A DNA stretch of 64,000 bases from Streptomyces sp. NP160 (GCF_006335115.1 NZ_VDMJ01000006.1:124001-188000), one strand, 5' to 3'; shown: positions 34,910 through 45,322, counted from the first letter of the stretch. Notes: a model not told the origin generated them from the sequence alone. Numbers and translations: made by a program.

Positions 34910-37609
34910 GTGGAGCTCAAGCTCACCACCAAGAGCCAGGAGGCGCTGGCCACTGCCGCGTCCAGCGCCGTGGAGGCCGGGCACGCCCACGTGCTGCCCG
35001 CCCACCTGGCCCTCGCCCTGCTCGAGCAGGACGGCGTGGCCGCCGCCCTGCTCGCCGCGACCGGCGCCCCGGTCGCCCCCGTGCGCGAGCAGCTGCGCGC
35101 CCAGCTCGCCGCCCTGCCCTCGGCGTCCGGCGCCACCGTCGCCACGCCGCAGCTCTCCCGCCCCGCGCTGCAGGCCCTCACGGCCGCGCGCACCGCCAGC
35201 GAGGCCCACGGAGACGCCTTCGTCTCCGCTGACCACCTGCTCGTCGGGCTGGCCAGCGTCGACGGCCCCGAGTCCGTCGCGCCGCTGCTCGCCCGCGCCG
35301 GCGCCACCCGCGACGCGCTGCTGGAGGCGCTGCCCGGCGTGCGCGGCGGCGCCCAGGTCACCAGCGCCGACCCCGAGGGCACCTTCAAGGCCCTGGAGCA
35401 GTACGGGGTCGACCTCACCGCCCGCGCCCGCGAGGGCAAGATCGACCCGGTCATCGGCCGGGACGCCGAGATCCGCCGCGTGGTGCAGGTGCTCGCGCGC
35501 CGCACCAAGAACAACCCCGTCCTCATCGGCGAGCCCGGCGTCGGCAAGACCGCCGTGGTGGAGGGCCTGGCCCAGCGCATCGTCGACGGCGACGTGCCCG
35601 AGTCGCTGCGCGGGCGCCGCCTCATCAGCCTCGACCTCGGCGCCATGCTGGCCGGCGCCAAGTACCGCGGCGAGTTCGAGGAGCGCCTCAAGTCCGTCCT
35701 CGACGAGATCAAGGGCTCCGACGGCGAGGTCATCACCTTCATCGACGAGCTGCACACCGTCGTCGGCGCCGGCGCCTCCGGCGGCGAGGGCGGCCTGGAC
35801 GCCGGCAACATGCTCAAGCCCATGCTCGCTCGCGGCGAGCTGCGCCTGGTCGGCGCCACCACGCTGAGCGAGTACCGCGAGCGCATCGAGAAGGACGCCG
35901 CCCTGGAGCGCCGCTTCCAGCAGGTCTTCGTGGGCGAGCCCTCCGTCGAGGACACCGTCGCCATCCTGCGCGGCCTCAACGAGCGCTACGAGGCCCACCA
36001 CGGCGTGGAGATCACCGACGCCGCGCTCGTGGCCGCCGCCAGCCTCTCCGACCGGTACATCACCGGCCGCCAGCTCCCCGACAAGGCGATCGACCTCGTG
36101 GACGAGGCCGCCTCGCGCCTGCGGATGGAGATCGACTCTTCCCCCGAGGAGATCGACGCCCTGCGCCGCTCCACCGACCGCCTGCGCATGGAGGAGATGG
36201 CGCTCGCGGCCGAGACCGACCCCGCGTCCCTGGAGCGGCTGGAGCGGCTGCGCGCCGACCTGGCCGACCGCACCGAGCAGCTGGCCGCCCTCACAGCCCG
36301 GTGGGAGCAGCAGAAGGCCGGCCTCAACCGGGTCGGTGAGCTGAAGCAGCGCCTCGACGACGCCCGCTCCCGCTTCGAGCGCGCCTACCGCGACCTCGAC
36401 TACGCCGCGGCCTCCCGCATCCAGTACGAGGAGATCCCCTCCCTGGAGCGCGACCTCGCCGAGGCCCAGGCCGCGGAGGAGGGCGGGGGCGCGGCGGCTG
36501 GCGGTGAGCCGCTGGTCGGCGAGCGCGTCGGTCCCGACGACATCGCCGCCGTGGTCGCCGCGTGGACGGGCATCCCGGTCGGCAGGCTGCTGGAGGGCGA
36601 GACCGCCAAGCTCCTGCGCATGGAGGAGGTGCTCGGGCAGCGCCTCGTCGGCCAGCGCGAGGCGGTGCGCGCCGTCTCCGACGCCGTCCGCCGCGCCCGC
36701 GCCGGCATCTCCGACCCCGACCGCCCCACCGGCTCCTTCCTCTTCCTCGGGCCCACGGGGGTCGGCAAGACCGAGCTGGCCAAGGCCCTGGCCGACTTCC
36801 TCTTCGACGACGAGCGGGCCATGGTCCGCATCGACATGTCGGAGTACGGCGAGAAGCACTCCGTCGCCCGCCTGGTCGGCGCGCCCCCCGGGTACGTCGG
36901 GTACGAGTCGGGAGGCCAGCTCACCGAGGCCGTGCGGCGCCGCCCGTACAGCGTCGTCCTGCTCGACGAGGTGGAGAAGGCCCACCCGGAGGTCTTCGAC
37001 GTGCTGCTGCAGGTCCTCGACGACGGCCGCCTCACCGACGGCCAGGGCCGCACCGTGGACTTCCGCAGCACCATCCTCGTGCTGACCTCCAACCTCGGCA
37101 GCCAGTTCCTCGTGGAGCAGTCGCTGAGCGCGGAGCAGCAGCGCGAGGGCGTCATGGCCGCCGTGCGGGCCGCCTTCAAGCCGGAGTTCCTCAACCGGCT
37201 CGACGAGGTGGTCCTCTTCGACGCGCTCTCCACCGAGGACCTCGCCCGCATCGTCGACCTGCACGTCGACGCGCTCGCGCGCCGGCTGTCCGACCGGCGC
37301 CTGCAGCTGCACGTCACCCCGGCCGCGCGAGAGCTGCTCGCGCTGGAGGGCTGGGACCCGGCGTACGGCGCCCGTCCGCTGCGCCGGCTGGTGCAGCGCG
37401 AGATCGGGGACGCGCTCGCCCGCGAGCTGCTCTCCGGCGGCGTCCAGGACGGCGACGCGGTGCTCGTGGACACCTCCTCCGACCCGCTCGGCGTGGGCCG
37501 GGACCGCCGGGCGCTGAGCGTGCGGCGCCTCGAGCCCGGTGAGCAGGTCCCCGGTGCGGCCGGGGGGACGGACCGCGACGGCGAGCTGAGGGCGCTGCCC
37601 AGCGCCTGA
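34910..37609 (+). CDS. clpB: ATP-dependent disaggregase ClpB
   Basis: An 899-residue AAA+ chaperone that pulls proteins out of aggregates with DnaK. N domain at 1-145; first ATPase with Walker [14 protein letters not shown] and sensor region ERRFQQVF; a coiled-coil middle domain (about 410-520) that docks DnaK; second ATPase with Walker [15 protein letters not shown]. The C-terminal end has an extra 30-residue polar tail beyond the usual 850-870. GTG 34910, with GGAGG 5 bases upstream. It carries a HAIR site, so HspR represses it in step with dnaK. A strong terminator follows. Confidence 0.96.
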   Translation: MELKLTTKSQEALATAASSAVEAGHAHVLPAHLALALLEQDGVAAALLAATGAPVAPVREQLRAQLAALPSASGATVATPQLSRPALQALTAARTASEAHGDAFVSADHLLVGLASVDGPESVAPLLARAGATRDALLEALPGVRGGAQVTSADPEGTFKALEQYGVDLTARAREGKIDPVIGRDAEIRRVVQVLARRTKNNPVLIGEPGVGKTAVVEGLAQRIVDGDVPESLRGRRLISLDLGAMLAGAKYRGEFEERLKSVLDEIKGSDGEVITFIDELHTVVGAGASGGEGGLDAGNMLKPMLARGELRLVGATTLSEYRERIEKDAALERRFQQVFVGEPSVEDTVAILRGLNERYEAHHGVEITDAALVAAASLSDRYITGRQLPDKAIDLVDEAASRLRMEIDSSPEEIDALRRSTDRLRMEEMALAAETDPASLERLERLRADLADRTEQLAALTARWEQQKAGLNRVGELKQRLDDARSRFERAYRDLDYAAASRIQYEEIPSLERDLAEAQAAEEGGGAAAGGEPLVGERVGPDDIAAVVAAWTGIPVGRLLEGETAKLLRMEEVLGQRLVGQREAVRAVSDAVRRARAGISDPDRPTGSFLFLGPTGVGKTELAKALADFLFDDERAMVRIDMSEYGEKHSVARLVGAPPGYVGYESGGQLTEAVRRRPYSVVLLDEVEKAHPEVFDVLLQVLDDGRLTDGQGRTVDFRSTILVLTSNLGSQFLVEQSLSAEQQREGVMAAVRAAFKPEFLNRLDEVVLFDALSTEDLARIVDLHVDALARRLSDRRLQLHVTPAARELLALEGWDPAYGARPLRRLVQREIGDALARELLSGGVQDGDAVLVDTSSDPLGVGRDRRALSVRRLEPGEQVPGAAGGTDRDGELRALPSA

Positions 37610-37629
37610 GCCGACCCGCCGGACCAGGA

Positions 37630-37674
37630 CGACGACGAGGGCCGGGCGCCGCACGCGCCCGGCCCTCGTCGTCG
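37630..37674 (+). terminator. Strong terminator after clpB
   Basis: A 19-base perfect stem (37630-37648 against 37656-37674, including GACGACGAGGGCCGGGCG) with a 7-base loop, 20 bases after the stop. It lies between clpB and the convergent hydrolase gene. Confidence 0.78.
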
Positions 37675-37728
37675 ACCTCCGGGACAGGCGCCCGGGAGCG
37701 CGTCGGCCGGGTCATCGGCGCGCGGGGC

Positions 37729-38829
37729 TCAGCCGAGCAGGGCGCTGACCTCGTCGGCGATCGCGTCGGGGCGCTCCACCAGCATCATGTGCCCGGTCCC
37801 GGCCACCACGCGCATCCGCGCCTGGGGGAGCGCGTCCGCCAGGGCCTTCGCGTGGGCCGGCGGGGTCAGCCGGTCGTGGTCGCCCACCACCACCCGCACG
37901 GGCGTCCCGGCGGCGGCCAGCAGCGGCAGCGCGGCGCTCTCGTCGTGCGCCATGAGGGCGGAGAACCACTCGCCGGTGGTGCGGCCCGAGACCCGCCCCA
38001 TGGCGCGCATGGTGTCGGCCACCAGTCGCGGGTCGACCCCGGGGCCGTAGTTGGTGCGCTGCGCGAGCAGCCGCGGCGCCCGGGGCACCAGCACGTCCTG
38101 CGGGAGCCGGGCCAGCGCCGCCATGAGCGGCACCAGCGGGCGTCCCGCCGAGGACAGGCCCCCCGCCGACGTGCTCACCAGCACCAGCCCGCGGGTGCGG
38201 GGGCCGAGCAGGCCCGGCACCCGGGCGCTCGCGGACAGCAGCGCCATCCCGCCCATCGAGTGCCCCACCACCACCAGCGGGCCCTCCGGAGCGCACGTGT
38301 CCACCACGGCGGCGAGGTCGTCGGCGAGCCGGGAGATGGCGGCGACCGGACGCGCCGCGGGCGCCAGTGGGCCGCGGGCCGCCGACGAGCCGTGCCCGCG
38401 CTGGTCGTAGCGGACCACGCGGACGTCGGGACGCGCCTCGGCGAGCGCCGCGACCGTGCGGTCCCACACCACGGCGCTGAGGGTCCACCCGTGCACGAGC
38501 ACGACGGTGGGCGGCGCGGTCCGGCGACCGGCCAGGCGCTCCCGCCAGCGGGGCGCCGGCGGGCGCGCCGGCTCGCGGACGTAGGTGGCCAGGGCGGCGC
38601 CGTCGTCGGCGAGCACCCAGCCGTCCGGCTCGCGCGGTCCCGCCGGGACCGGGACGCCGTGGCCCTCGAGGGCCTCCACCGCCTCCGCGTGCAGCGAGCG
38701 CCGCTCGCGCGCCGCGGAGCGCGGGCGCTGGCCGCCGAGGCGGCGCGTCGAGCCGGCAAGGCCGGCCTCGCGCCACCTCCGCCGCGCCGGCAGCACCCGC
38801 TTCGCGGCCGATCGGCGCTCAGCGCTCAC
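37729..38829 (-). CDS. Alpha/beta hydrolase
   Basis: A 366-residue hydrolase. A basic 50-residue N-terminal region precedes the fold. Seen: VVLVHGWTLS (oxyanion turn), DQRGHG, the nucleophile elbow GHSMGG with Ser191, the Asp of GDHDRLTPP and the His of GTGHMMLVE, a complete catalytic triad. The reaction and substrate cannot be assigned. GTG 38829 overlaps nothing and lies 10 bases after the exonuclease III stop in the same direction, so the two genes are probably co-transcribed. Confidence 0.87.
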   Translation of the reverse strand: MSAERRSAAKRVLPARRRWREAGLAGSTRRLGGQRPRSAARERRSLHAEAVEALEGHGVPVPAGPREPDGWVLADDGAALATYVREPARPPAPRWRERLAGRRTAPPTVVLVHGWTLSAVVWDRTVAALAEARPDVRVVRYDQRGHGSSAARGPLAPAARPVAAISRLADDLAAVVDTCAPEGPLVVVGHSMGGMALLSASARVPGLLGPRTRGLVLVSTSAGGLSSAGRPLVPLMAALARLPQDVLVPRAPRLLAQRTNYGPGVDPRLVADTMRAMGRVSGRTTGEWFSALMAHDESAALPLLAAAGTPVRVVVGDHDRLTPPAHAKALADALPQARMRVVAGTGHMMLVERPDAIADEVSALLG

Positions 38830-38838
38830 CGGCGGCGC

Positions 38839-39639
38839 TCAGGCCAGGTCGACGACGACGGGGGCGTGGTCGGAGGCGCCCTTGCCCTTGCGCTCCTCGC
38901 GGTCGATCGACGCGCCCGTCACCCGGGCGGCCAGCGCGGGCGAGCACAGCGCGAAGTCGATCCGCATGCCCTCGCGCCGCGGGAAGCGCAGCTGCTTGTA
39001 GTCCCAGTACGTGTACGTGCCCGGTCCGGGGGCGTGGGGTCGCACGACGTCGGCGAAGCCCGCGTCGACCACGGCGTAGAACGCGTCCCGCTCCGGCTGC
39101 GTCACGTGCGTCGAGCCCTCGAACACGCTCATGTCCCACACGTCGTCGTCCTGGGGTGCCACGTTCCAGTCCCCGCAGAGCGCGACCTGCGCCTGGGGGT
39201 CCCGCTGGAGCCAGTCGGCGCCGGCGGTGCGCAGCGCGGCGAGCCACTCGAGCTTGTAGGCCAGGTGGGGGTCCTCCAAGGACCTGCCGTTGGGCACGTA
39301 CAGGCTCCAGACCCGCAGGCCCCCGCATGTGGCGCCGATGGCCCGGGCCTCGGCCGCGGCCTCGACGTCCGGCGACGACGACCATGCCGGCTGACCCGGG
39401 AAGCCGACCTCCACGTCCTCCAGGCCCACGCGGGACATCACGGCCACGCCGTTCCACTGGTTCAGCCCCACGTGGGCGACCTCGTAGCCGACCTCGCGGA
39501 ACGCCTCGTAGGGGAACTGGGCGTCCTTGCACTTGGTCTCCTGCAGGGCCACCACGTCGACGTCGCTGCGCTGCAGCCAGGCCACGGCCCGGTCGACCCG
39601 GGCGCGCACGGAGTTGACGTTCCAGGTGGCGATCCGCAC
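38839..39639 (-). CDS. xth: Exodeoxyribonuclease III
   Basis: A 266-residue AP endonuclease/exonuclease for base-excision repair. The EEP-fold motifs are clear: TWNVNSVRAR with the metal-binding Asn, LQETKC with the metal Glu, YVPNGRS, CGDWNVAP and the C-terminal SDHAPVVVDL with the catalytic Asp-His pair. GTG 39639. It is read ahead of the hydrolase gene and 10 bases from it. The efflux pump gene, same strand, ends 91 bases upstream of its start. Confidence 0.93.
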   Translation of the reverse strand: MRIATWNVNSVRARVDRAVAWLQRSDVDVVALQETKCKDAQFPYEAFREVGYEVAHVGLNQWNGVAVMSRVGLEDVEVGFPGQPAWSSSPDVEAAAEARAIGATCGGLRVWSLYVPNGRSLEDPHLAYKLEWLAALRTAGADWLQRDPQAQVALCGDWNVAPQDDDVWDMSVFEGSTHVTQPERDAFYAVVDAGFADVVRPHAPGPGTYTYWDYKQLRFPRREGMRIDFALCSPALAARVTGASIDREERKGKGASDHAPVVVDLA

Positions 39640-39730
39640 GTCCGCGACGCTACTGGACGGCGCTGACGGCCACCCGGCGCGGCGGTGCCGCGCGGAGGCG
39701 GGGCCCGGCGAGCGACCGGTCAGGAGCCGG

Positions 39731-41194
39731 TCAGCAGTCGGTGCACGGCGCGCAGGTGGCGCCGGCGGGCTGGGTGGCCGCGCCCCTGCGCTCGCCCTCG
39801 CGGGCCTCGTCGCGCCCGGCGGCGGCCAGCTGAGCGGCCTCGTCCTCCAGCGCCCGCACGCGCTCGGCCTCCAGCGCGGCGGCCAGGCGGGCTTCCTCGC
39901 CGTGCAGCACCGGTGCGTGGGCCAGGGCCCGCCGGGTGAAGACCGCGTACACGGCCAGGGCGACCAGCAGGGCGCCGGCCATGATCAGGCCCATCGAGGT
40001 GGCCGGGGCGAAGGGCAGCGCCCCGCCCAGAGGCGCGGCGGCGGCGGCCACGCCGTGCTGGGAGGCGCCGAGCAGGGCGGCGGTCGCCCCGGCGGCGGTG
40101 GCGTGGCGCTCCAGCGCCAGCACGGGGCTGTTGGGCATGACCAGGCCGACGCAGAACATCGTCATCCACAGCGGCACGAGCAGCCCGAGCAGCCCGCCGA
40201 CCCCGGTGACGGCAGCCGCGAGCAGGAGCAGGCCGCTGGCGGCGCCGGCCACCAGACCGGTGACCAGCAGGCCCTGCGAGGAGAACCGGTGCACCAGGGA
40301 GCCGTTCACCTGCGTGCCCAGGACGAGCATGCCGCCGCCGGTGGCGAAGGCGACGCCGAACTGCGCCGAGCTGAGCCCGTACTGCTGCTGGAACGCGAAG
40401 GACGACTGGGCGACGTAGCCGAAGATCGCCGACATCGACATGCCCGCCACGAGCACCAGCCCGATGAGCGCGGGGTCGCGCAGGAGGCCGACGTACCCGC
40501 GCAGCGCCGGGGCCAGCCGGAAGCGCCGCCGCTGGCGCGTCGGGACGGTCTCCGGCAGGAGCACGCCGACCGCCACCGCGAGGGCGGCGGACAGGACGGC
40601 GAGCGCCACGAACAGGCCGCGCCAGTGGAACAGCTGCAGCAGCACCCCGCCGATGGTCGGGGCGAACAGCGGTGAGACGCCCACGATGACCATGAGCCGG
40701 GCCTGCAGCCGCGCGGCGCCGCGCCCCTCGAACTTGTCGCGGACCACGGCCAGCGCGATCACCGACGCCGCCGAGGTGCCGAGGCCCTGGAGCACGCGCA
40801 GCGCCGAGAGCACCTCGATGGTCGGCGCGAGCGCGCACAGCAGGGAGGCCACGACGTGCACGCCCAGACCCGCCAGCAGCGGCCGGCGGCGGCCCACGGC
40901 GTCGGACAGGGGACCGACGAGCAGCATGCCCAGCGCGACGCCGACCATCGTGCCGGTCAGCGTCAGCTGCACCTGCGAGGGGGAGGCGCCCAGCTCCGAC
41001 TCGAGCTCGGGGAAGGCCGGCAGGTAGAGGTCGATGGTGAAGGCGCCCAGCGCCGCGAGGCTGCCGAGCAGGACCACCCAGGCGGCGCGGCGGCGCAGCG
41101 GGAGCGCGGTGAAGTCGCGCTCGCGCGGCACGGCGGCGGGGGTCGAGGAGGCGGAGGAGCGGGGCGCGGCAGAGGTCGACACGGGAGTCGGCAC
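39731..41194 (-). CDS. Bcr/CflA-family multidrug efflux transporter (MFS)
   Basis: A 487-residue MFS pump with 12 hydrophobic segments. It has FTIDLYLPAFPEL in segment one, typical of the Bcr/CflA drug:H+ antiporters, the MFS loop GPLSDAVGRRRPL, and ALRVLQGLG in segment four. The C-terminal 80 residues form a charged helix that ends with a Cys-rich tail, GATCAPCTDC, uncommon for this family. GTG 41194 is preferred. A symmetric operator-like repeat lies 31 bases upstream. Likely exports a toxic compound or dipeptide. Confidence 0.88.
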   Translation of the reverse strand: MPTPVSTSAAPRSSASSTPAAVPRERDFTALPLRRRAAWVVLLGSLAALGAFTIDLYLPAFPELESELGASPSQVQLTLTGTMVGVALGMLLVGPLSDAVGRRRPLLAGLGVHVVASLLCALAPTIEVLSALRVLQGLGTSAASVIALAVVRDKFEGRGAARLQARLMVIVGVSPLFAPTIGGVLLQLFHWRGLFVALAVLSAALAVAVGVLLPETVPTRQRRRFRLAPALRGYVGLLRDPALIGLVLVAGMSMSAIFGYVAQSSFAFQQQYGLSSAQFGVAFATGGGMLVLGTQVNGSLVHRFSSQGLLVTGLVAGAASGLLLLAAAVTGVGGLLGLLVPLWMTMFCVGLVMPNSPVLALERHATAAGATAALLGASQHGVAAAAAPLGGALPFAPATSMGLIMAGALLVALAVYAVFTRRALAHAPVLHGEEARLAAALEAERVRALEDEAAQLAAAGRDEAREGERRGAATQPAGATCAPCTDC

Positions 41195-41224
41195 GGTCCT
41201 CGTCGGACGTCGGGGTGGGAGCGG

Positions 41225-41243
41225 TGGTTGATCGATACAACCA
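41225..41243. promoter_or_regulatory. Operator-like inverted repeat upstream of efflux gene
   Basis: TGGTTG-ATCGATA-CAACCA, perfect 6-base arms and a palindromic ATCGAT centre, 31 bases upstream of the efflux pump start and within an AT-richer island. Size and symmetry suit a TetR- or MarR-type repressor, but none is encoded nearby. Confidence 0.5.
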
Positions 41244-41377
41244 GCCGCTTCCCAGTCTCCCACGGCAGGAGGCGTTCGTCACGGGAGAACCCGAAGGAGC
41301 GGTCGGGATGTCGTGGGCAGGGCGACGAGGACGCCCGCGGGGAGCGCGGACGGTGCGCGGCTCACTAGCCTGCGGCC

Positions 41378-41980
41378 GTGACCAGCGACGCGACCGCCCC
41401 GCCGCCCCAGGCCCGTGCCCGCCTCCTCCAGCTCATCTCCGACCTCGCCGTGGTGCGGGGCCGGGTGACGCTCTCCTCCGGCGCGGAGGCCGACTACTAC
41501 GTCGACCTGCGCCGCGTCACGCTGCACCACGAGGCCGCGCCCCTGGTCGGTGAGGTGCTGCTGGACCTGCTCGCCGAGCAGGTGCCCGGGGGCCTGGAGG
41601 GCGTCGACGCCGTCGGTGGGCTGACCATGGGCGCCGACCCCGTGGCCTGCGCCCTGCTGCACGCCTCCCGGTCGCGCGAGGCGGCGGGCGGCGCGGCGCG
41701 CCCCCTGGACGCCTTCGTGGTCCGGAAGGAGGCGAAGGCGCACGGCCTGCAGCGCCGCGTGGAGGGCCCCGACGTCGCGGGGCGCCGCGTCGTGGCCGTG
41801 GAGGACACCTCCACCACCGGCGGCTCCGTGCTCACCGCCGTGACCGCGCTGCGCGAGGCCGGTGCCGAGGTGGTGGCCGTGGCCGTCATCCTCGACCGGG
41901 CCACCGGCGCCAAGGAGGTCGTCGAGGCCCAGGGGCTGCCCTACCTCACCGCCTACTCCGTGGACGAGCTCGGGCTCTGA
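41378..41980 (+). CDS. pyrE: Orotate phosphoribosyltransferase
   Basis: A 200-residue enzyme that makes orotidine 5'-phosphate from orotate and PRPP in pyrimidine synthesis. Seen: GRVTLSSGAEADYYVDLR, GLTMGADPVA, VRKEAKAHG and the PRPP-binding VVAVEDTSTTGGSVL. GTG start. It is divergent from the efflux pump and its last 28 bases overlap the convergent DedA gene. No other pyr gene is in the window. Confidence 0.94.
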   Translation: MTSDATAPPPQARARLLQLISDLAVVRGRVTLSSGAEADYYVDLRRVTLHHEAAPLVGEVLLDLLAEQVPGGLEGVDAVGGLTMGADPVACALLHASRSREAAGGAARPLDAFVVRKEAKAHGLQRRVEGPDVAGRRVVAVEDTSTTGGSVLTAVTALREAGAEVVAVAVILDRATGAKEVVEAQGLPYLTAYSVDELGL

Positions 41981-42615
41981 CCCGCGCTGCGCCCGTCGTC
42001 GTCGTGCTCCCCCTCGGGGGAGGTGCCGCGGCGGCGGGCCAGCCGCCGCCTCACCGCGGCCACCACCGGCACCACCACGGACAGCGCCACCGCTGTGCCC
42101 GCCACCGCGTACGCCGCCGTCTTCAGCCACGGCACGGTGGCCGCGAAGTAGCCGAGCACGATCAGCCCCGCGCCCCAGACCAGCGCCCCGGCGAGCGTGG
42201 CGGCGAGGAACTGCGAGTACCGCATCCGCGAGACGCCCGCGAGCACGGGGACGAAGGTGCGCGCCCACGGGATGAAGCGCGCCACCACCAGCGCCACCGG
42301 GCCGAAGCGCTCGTAGAACGCCTCCGCCCGGGCCAGGTGGGCGAGCACCTTGGGCGGCCGCTTCTCCAGCCAGGGCCGGCCGTAGCGGGCTCCGGTCCAG
42401 TAGCCCACGGCGTTGCCGAGCGTCGCGGCCACCGCCGTGCCCCCGGCCAGCAGCCACAGGCTCACGCCCGGTGACGCCTGGGCGACCAGGCCGGCCGTGA
42501 AGAGCACGGTGTCACCGGGCATCCAGAACGCCACGAGGATCCCGGACTCCACGAAGACGAGGCCCCACACCACCGCGTAGAGGGCCCCGGCGGACAGCTC
42601 GGCGAGGTCGGGCAC
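41953..42615 (-). CDS. DedA-family membrane protein
   Basis: A 220-residue protein with about five hydrophobic segments. The DedA/SNARE-associated signature is present: FVESGILVAFWMPGDTVLF, then ARFIPWARTFVPVLAGVSRM, the conserved R-F-x-P-x-x-R motif. DedA proteins are linked to undecaprenyl phosphate and phospholipid flipping. The last 35 residues are charged. ATG 42615. It is read after the HAD gene on the same strand, 22 bases downstream of it. Confidence 0.9.
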   Translation of the reverse strand: MPDLAELSAGALYAVVWGLVFVESGILVAFWMPGDTVLFTAGLVAQASPGVSLWLLAGGTAVAATLGNAVGYWTGARYGRPWLEKRPPKVLAHLARAEAFYERFGPVALVVARFIPWARTFVPVLAGVSRMRYSQFLAATLAGALVWGAGLIVLGYFAATVPWLKTAAYAVAGTAVALSVVVPVVAAVRRRLARRRGTSPEGEHDDDGRSAGQSPSSSTE

Positions 42616-42637
42616 GGGCCTGGTCGCTCGCTCGTCG

Positions 42638-43417
42638 TCAGACGAGGTCGACGACGTCCGCGATCGAGTCGACGGTGCGGTGGGGGCGGAACGGGTAGCG
42701 CTCCACGTCGGTGCGGGAGGTGGAGCCCGTGAGCACGAGGATCGTCTCCAGTCCCGCCTCGATGCCGGCGACGACGTCGGTGTCCATCCGGTCGCCGATC
42801 ATCACCGTGCTCTCGGAGTGCGCGTCGATGGCGTTGAGCGCCGAGCGGAACATCATGGGGTTGGGCTTGCCCACGTAGTACGGCTCGCGACCCGTGATCT
42901 TGGTGATCATCGCCGCGACGGCGCCCGTGGCCGGCAGCTTGCCCTCCAGTGACGGCCCGGAGGCGTCGGGGTTGGTGGCGATGAAGCGCGCGCCGCCCTC
43001 GATCAGCCGCACCGCGCGGGTGATCGCCGAGAACGAGTACGTGCGGGTCTCACCGAGCACCACGTAGTCGGGGTCGGTCTCCGTGAGCGTGTACCCGGCC
43101 TCGTGCAGCGCCGTGGTGAGGCCCGCCTCGCCGATCACGTACGCCGAGCCGCCGGGGTTCTGCTCCGCCAGGAACTGGGCGGTGGCCAGGGCCGAGGTCC
43201 AGATCGACTCCTCCGGCACGTCGAGCCCCGAGGCGTGCAGCCGGGCCCGCAGGTCGCGCGGGGTGTAGATCGAGTTGTTGGTGAGCACCAGGAAGCGTCG
43301 CTGCCGCTCCACCAGGCGCGCCAGGAAGGCGCTCGCGCCAGGGATGGCGGAGCCCTCGTGGACGAGGACGCCATCCATGTCCGTCAGCCACGTCACCGGG
43401 GCCGCTCGCTCGCTCAC
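42638..43417 (-). CDS. HAD-IIA phosphatase (NagD-like)
   Basis: A 259-residue phosphatase of the HAD-IIA group. Seen: the nucleophile motif TDMDGVL with D13 and D15, [13 protein letters not shown] (motif II), GKPNPMMF with the motif III Lys, and [14 protein letters not shown] (motif IV). The large cap between motifs II and III is the NagD type, with typical substrates such as 4-nitrophenyl phosphate or UMP/GMP in the lab; the true substrate is unknown. GTG 43417. Probably co-transcribed with the DedA gene. Confidence 0.9.
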   Translation of the reverse strand: MSERAAPVTWLTDMDGVLVHEGSAIPGASAFLARLVERQRRFLVLTNNSIYTPRDLRARLHASGLDVPEESIWTSALATAQFLAEQNPGGSAYVIGEAGLTTALHEAGYTLTETDPDYVVLGETRTYSFSAITRAVRLIEGGARFIATNPDASGPSLEGKLPATGAVAAMITKITGREPYYVGKPNPMMFRSALNAIDAHSESTVMIGDRMDTDVVAGIEAGLETILVLTGSTSRTDVERYPFRPHRTVDSIADVVDLV

Positions 43418-43478
43418 CCGGCCACAGTAGGCCGACGGGGTGATCGCGCGCGCGGCGCGCCGGGTGCGGCGGCGGGCG

Positions 43479-44486
43479 TCACGACGTGGTCGTCTGCTCC
43501 CGGGGGGCGCCGGGAGCGCCGTCGGGCGGGGTGCCGCCCTGACCGCCCTGACCGCCGCCGCCGCTGGGGGCCGACATCCCGGTGGCCGCCTGGGTGGTCG
43601 CGTCGATGCCCACCCTGAGGTTCACCACGCAGCCGCTGGTGGCGTCGCCGGTGACCGTCGGGGTCTGGCTGGCGCCCTGGTCGTCGCTGAAGACGTTGTC
43701 CGTGGCGAGGCTCACCTGCGCGAGGTTGGTGACCGACTGCTCGTAGCCGCTGGTCGCGTAGACCGCGTCGCAGACGTCCTGCGGCAGGGCGACCTGGGAG
43801 GTCGCGATGGCGTTGCTCGCGTCGGTGATCGAGGAGGAGTCGGGGTAGACCTCGAAGTGGATGTGCGGCCACCGGCCGGAGTAGCAGGCCGGGAAGACGC
43901 TCGTGAACTCGACGCGGCCCGAGGAGTCCGCCACCTGCACCCCCCGCAGGTAGTTCTCCGACGTCAGGCCGTCGCTGTACATCGAGTACTTCCCGTCGCG
44001 GTCGCAGTGCCAGACGTAGACGGCCGCGCCCTCGTACGCGGCGCTCCCGTCCGCCAGGTCCACCAGGTCCAGCTGGAGCGTCATGGGGACGCCCTGCGCC
44101 GTCGTGGTGGACGTGCCGAAGCTGGAGCGGATGTCGGACCTGATGATGCCGCTCTCCTCCAGCGCGTCCGGGCCGTTGGAGCCGTCGCCGGGGTAGGGGC
44201 CGGCCGTCTCCTCCGGGATCTCCGCCAGCGCGGAGGACGCGGTCGTGGCGCTCGTCGACGAGGTGGAGGAGGAGGTGCTCGCAGCCTCCGAGCTGCCGCA
44301 CGCGGCCAGCACGCCGGCGGCGGCGCCCGCGCCGCCCAGCTGCAGCAGGCGGCGCCGGTCGAGCAGGGTCGCCACGTCGAAGGCGACGCCCTGGTCGTCG
44401 ACGTCCTCGTGCTGGCGCGGAAGGACCCGCCCCTCGTAGGTGCGCAGCTCCGGGTCCGCGCCGCGCCTGCTCCGGAAGATGCCCAT
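43479..44486 (-). CDS. Intradiol ring-cleavage dioxygenase-like lipoprotein
   Basis: A 335-residue protein. A 45-residue cytoplasmic head leads to [20 protein letters not shown], a signal with basic N-region and a lipobox L-A-A-C, so it is probably exported (possibly by Tat) and lipid-anchored. A Ser/Thr-rich linker precedes the catechol-dioxygenase fold with [15 protein letters not shown] and [15 protein letters not shown], giving the two Tyr and two His iron ligands. The Gly/Gln/Pro-rich C-terminal tail is disordered. It may oxidise catechols or protect the envelope. ATG 44486. Confidence 0.87.
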   Translation of the reverse strand: MGIFRSRRGADPELRTYEGRVLPRQHEDVDDQGVAFDVATLLDRRRLLQLGGAGAAAGVLAACGSSEAASTSSSTSSTSATTASSALAEIPEETAGPYPGDGSNGPDALEESGIIRSDIRSSFGTSTTTAQGVPMTLQLDLVDLADGSAAYEGAAVYVWHCDRDGKYSMYSDGLTSENYLRGVQVADSSGRVEFTSVFPACYSGRWPHIHFEVYPDSSSITDASNAIATSQVALPQDVCDAVYATSGYEQSVTNLAQVSLATDNVFSDDQGASQTPTVTGDATSGCVVNLRVGIDATTQAATGMSAPSGGGGQGGQGGTPPDGAPGAPREQTTTS

Positions 44487-44623
44487 GACCGCTCCGTCCC
44501 TCTGCGGCTCCGCGCTGCGCGGGGCCGGCCTGCGACCAGGTTGGGGCGGGCGCCGGCTCCGCCCCTGGGAGCTCGCTAGGTGCCCGCTGTGGAGGTCGGA
44601 CGCCCGGGCGGCAGGCTGTCCGC

Positions 44624-45322
44624 GTGGTGGGGCGGACGGCGGTGGGGCGCGCTGGGGACGACGACGAGCGGGCGCGCGTGGTCGGCGTCGGTCCCTGGGC
44701 GGACGAGCGGGGCGGGACGCCGCCCGAGGACCCCCGGCTCGACCCGCAGCTGCTGCGCGAGGGCGACCGGCGCAACGTCGTCGACGGGTACCGCTACTGG
44801 ACCGAGGCGGCGATCCGCGCCGACCTCGCGGAGCGCCGCGCGCGCGACTGGCCGGGTGCTGAGCTGCACGTGGCCGTCGAGGGCTTCCAGCACGACATGA
44901 ACGTCGGCTCGGTGGCGCGCACGGCCAACGCCGCCGGTGCGGCGGGCTTCCACGTGGTGGCGGACCGCCGCTGGAACCGCCGCGGCGCGATGGCCACGGA
45001 CAGGTACCTGTCCGTCCACCACCACGCGGGTGCCGCCGACCTGCTGGTCTGGGCGCGGGAGCGCGCCCTCGTGGTGGTGGGCCTGGACAACGCGCCGGGC
45101 GCGGTGCCGCTGGAGACGACGGACCTGCCCGCCCGGTGCCTGCTCGTGGTGGGTTCCGAGGGCCCGGGCCTGTCGGAGGAGGTGCTGGCGGCCAGCGCGC
45201 TGCTGGTGGAGATCGCCCAGTTCGGATCGACGAGGTCGATGAACGCCGGCGCGGCGGCCGCGGTGGCGGTGCACGCGTGGCTGCGCCGCCACGCGTTCGG
45301 GCAGGTGCCACCGACCGGGTGA
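44624..45322 (+). CDS. SpoU/TrmH-family RNA 2'-O-methyltransferase
   Basis: A 232-residue SPOUT methyltransferase. Motif 1 is HDMNVGSVARTANAAGA, motif 2 is LVVGSEGPGLSEEV and motif 3 is FGSTRSMNAGAAAAVAVHAW. About 85 N-terminal residues form a domain with DRRNVVDGYRYW. The target RNA (tRNA or rRNA) is not determined. GTG 44624 is used; GTG 44678 is also possible. It is divergent from the dioxygenase lipoprotein. Confidence 0.87.
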   Translation: MVGRTAVGRAGDDDERARVVGVGPWADERGGTPPEDPRLDPQLLREGDRRNVVDGYRYWTEAAIRADLAERRARDWPGAELHVAVEGFQHDMNVGSVARTANAAGAAGFHVVADRRWNRRGAMATDRYLSVHHHAGAADLLVWARERALVVVGLDNAPGAVPLETTDLPARCLLVVGSEGPGLSEEVLAASALLVEIAQFGSTRSMNAGAAAAVAVHAWLRRHAFGQVPPTG

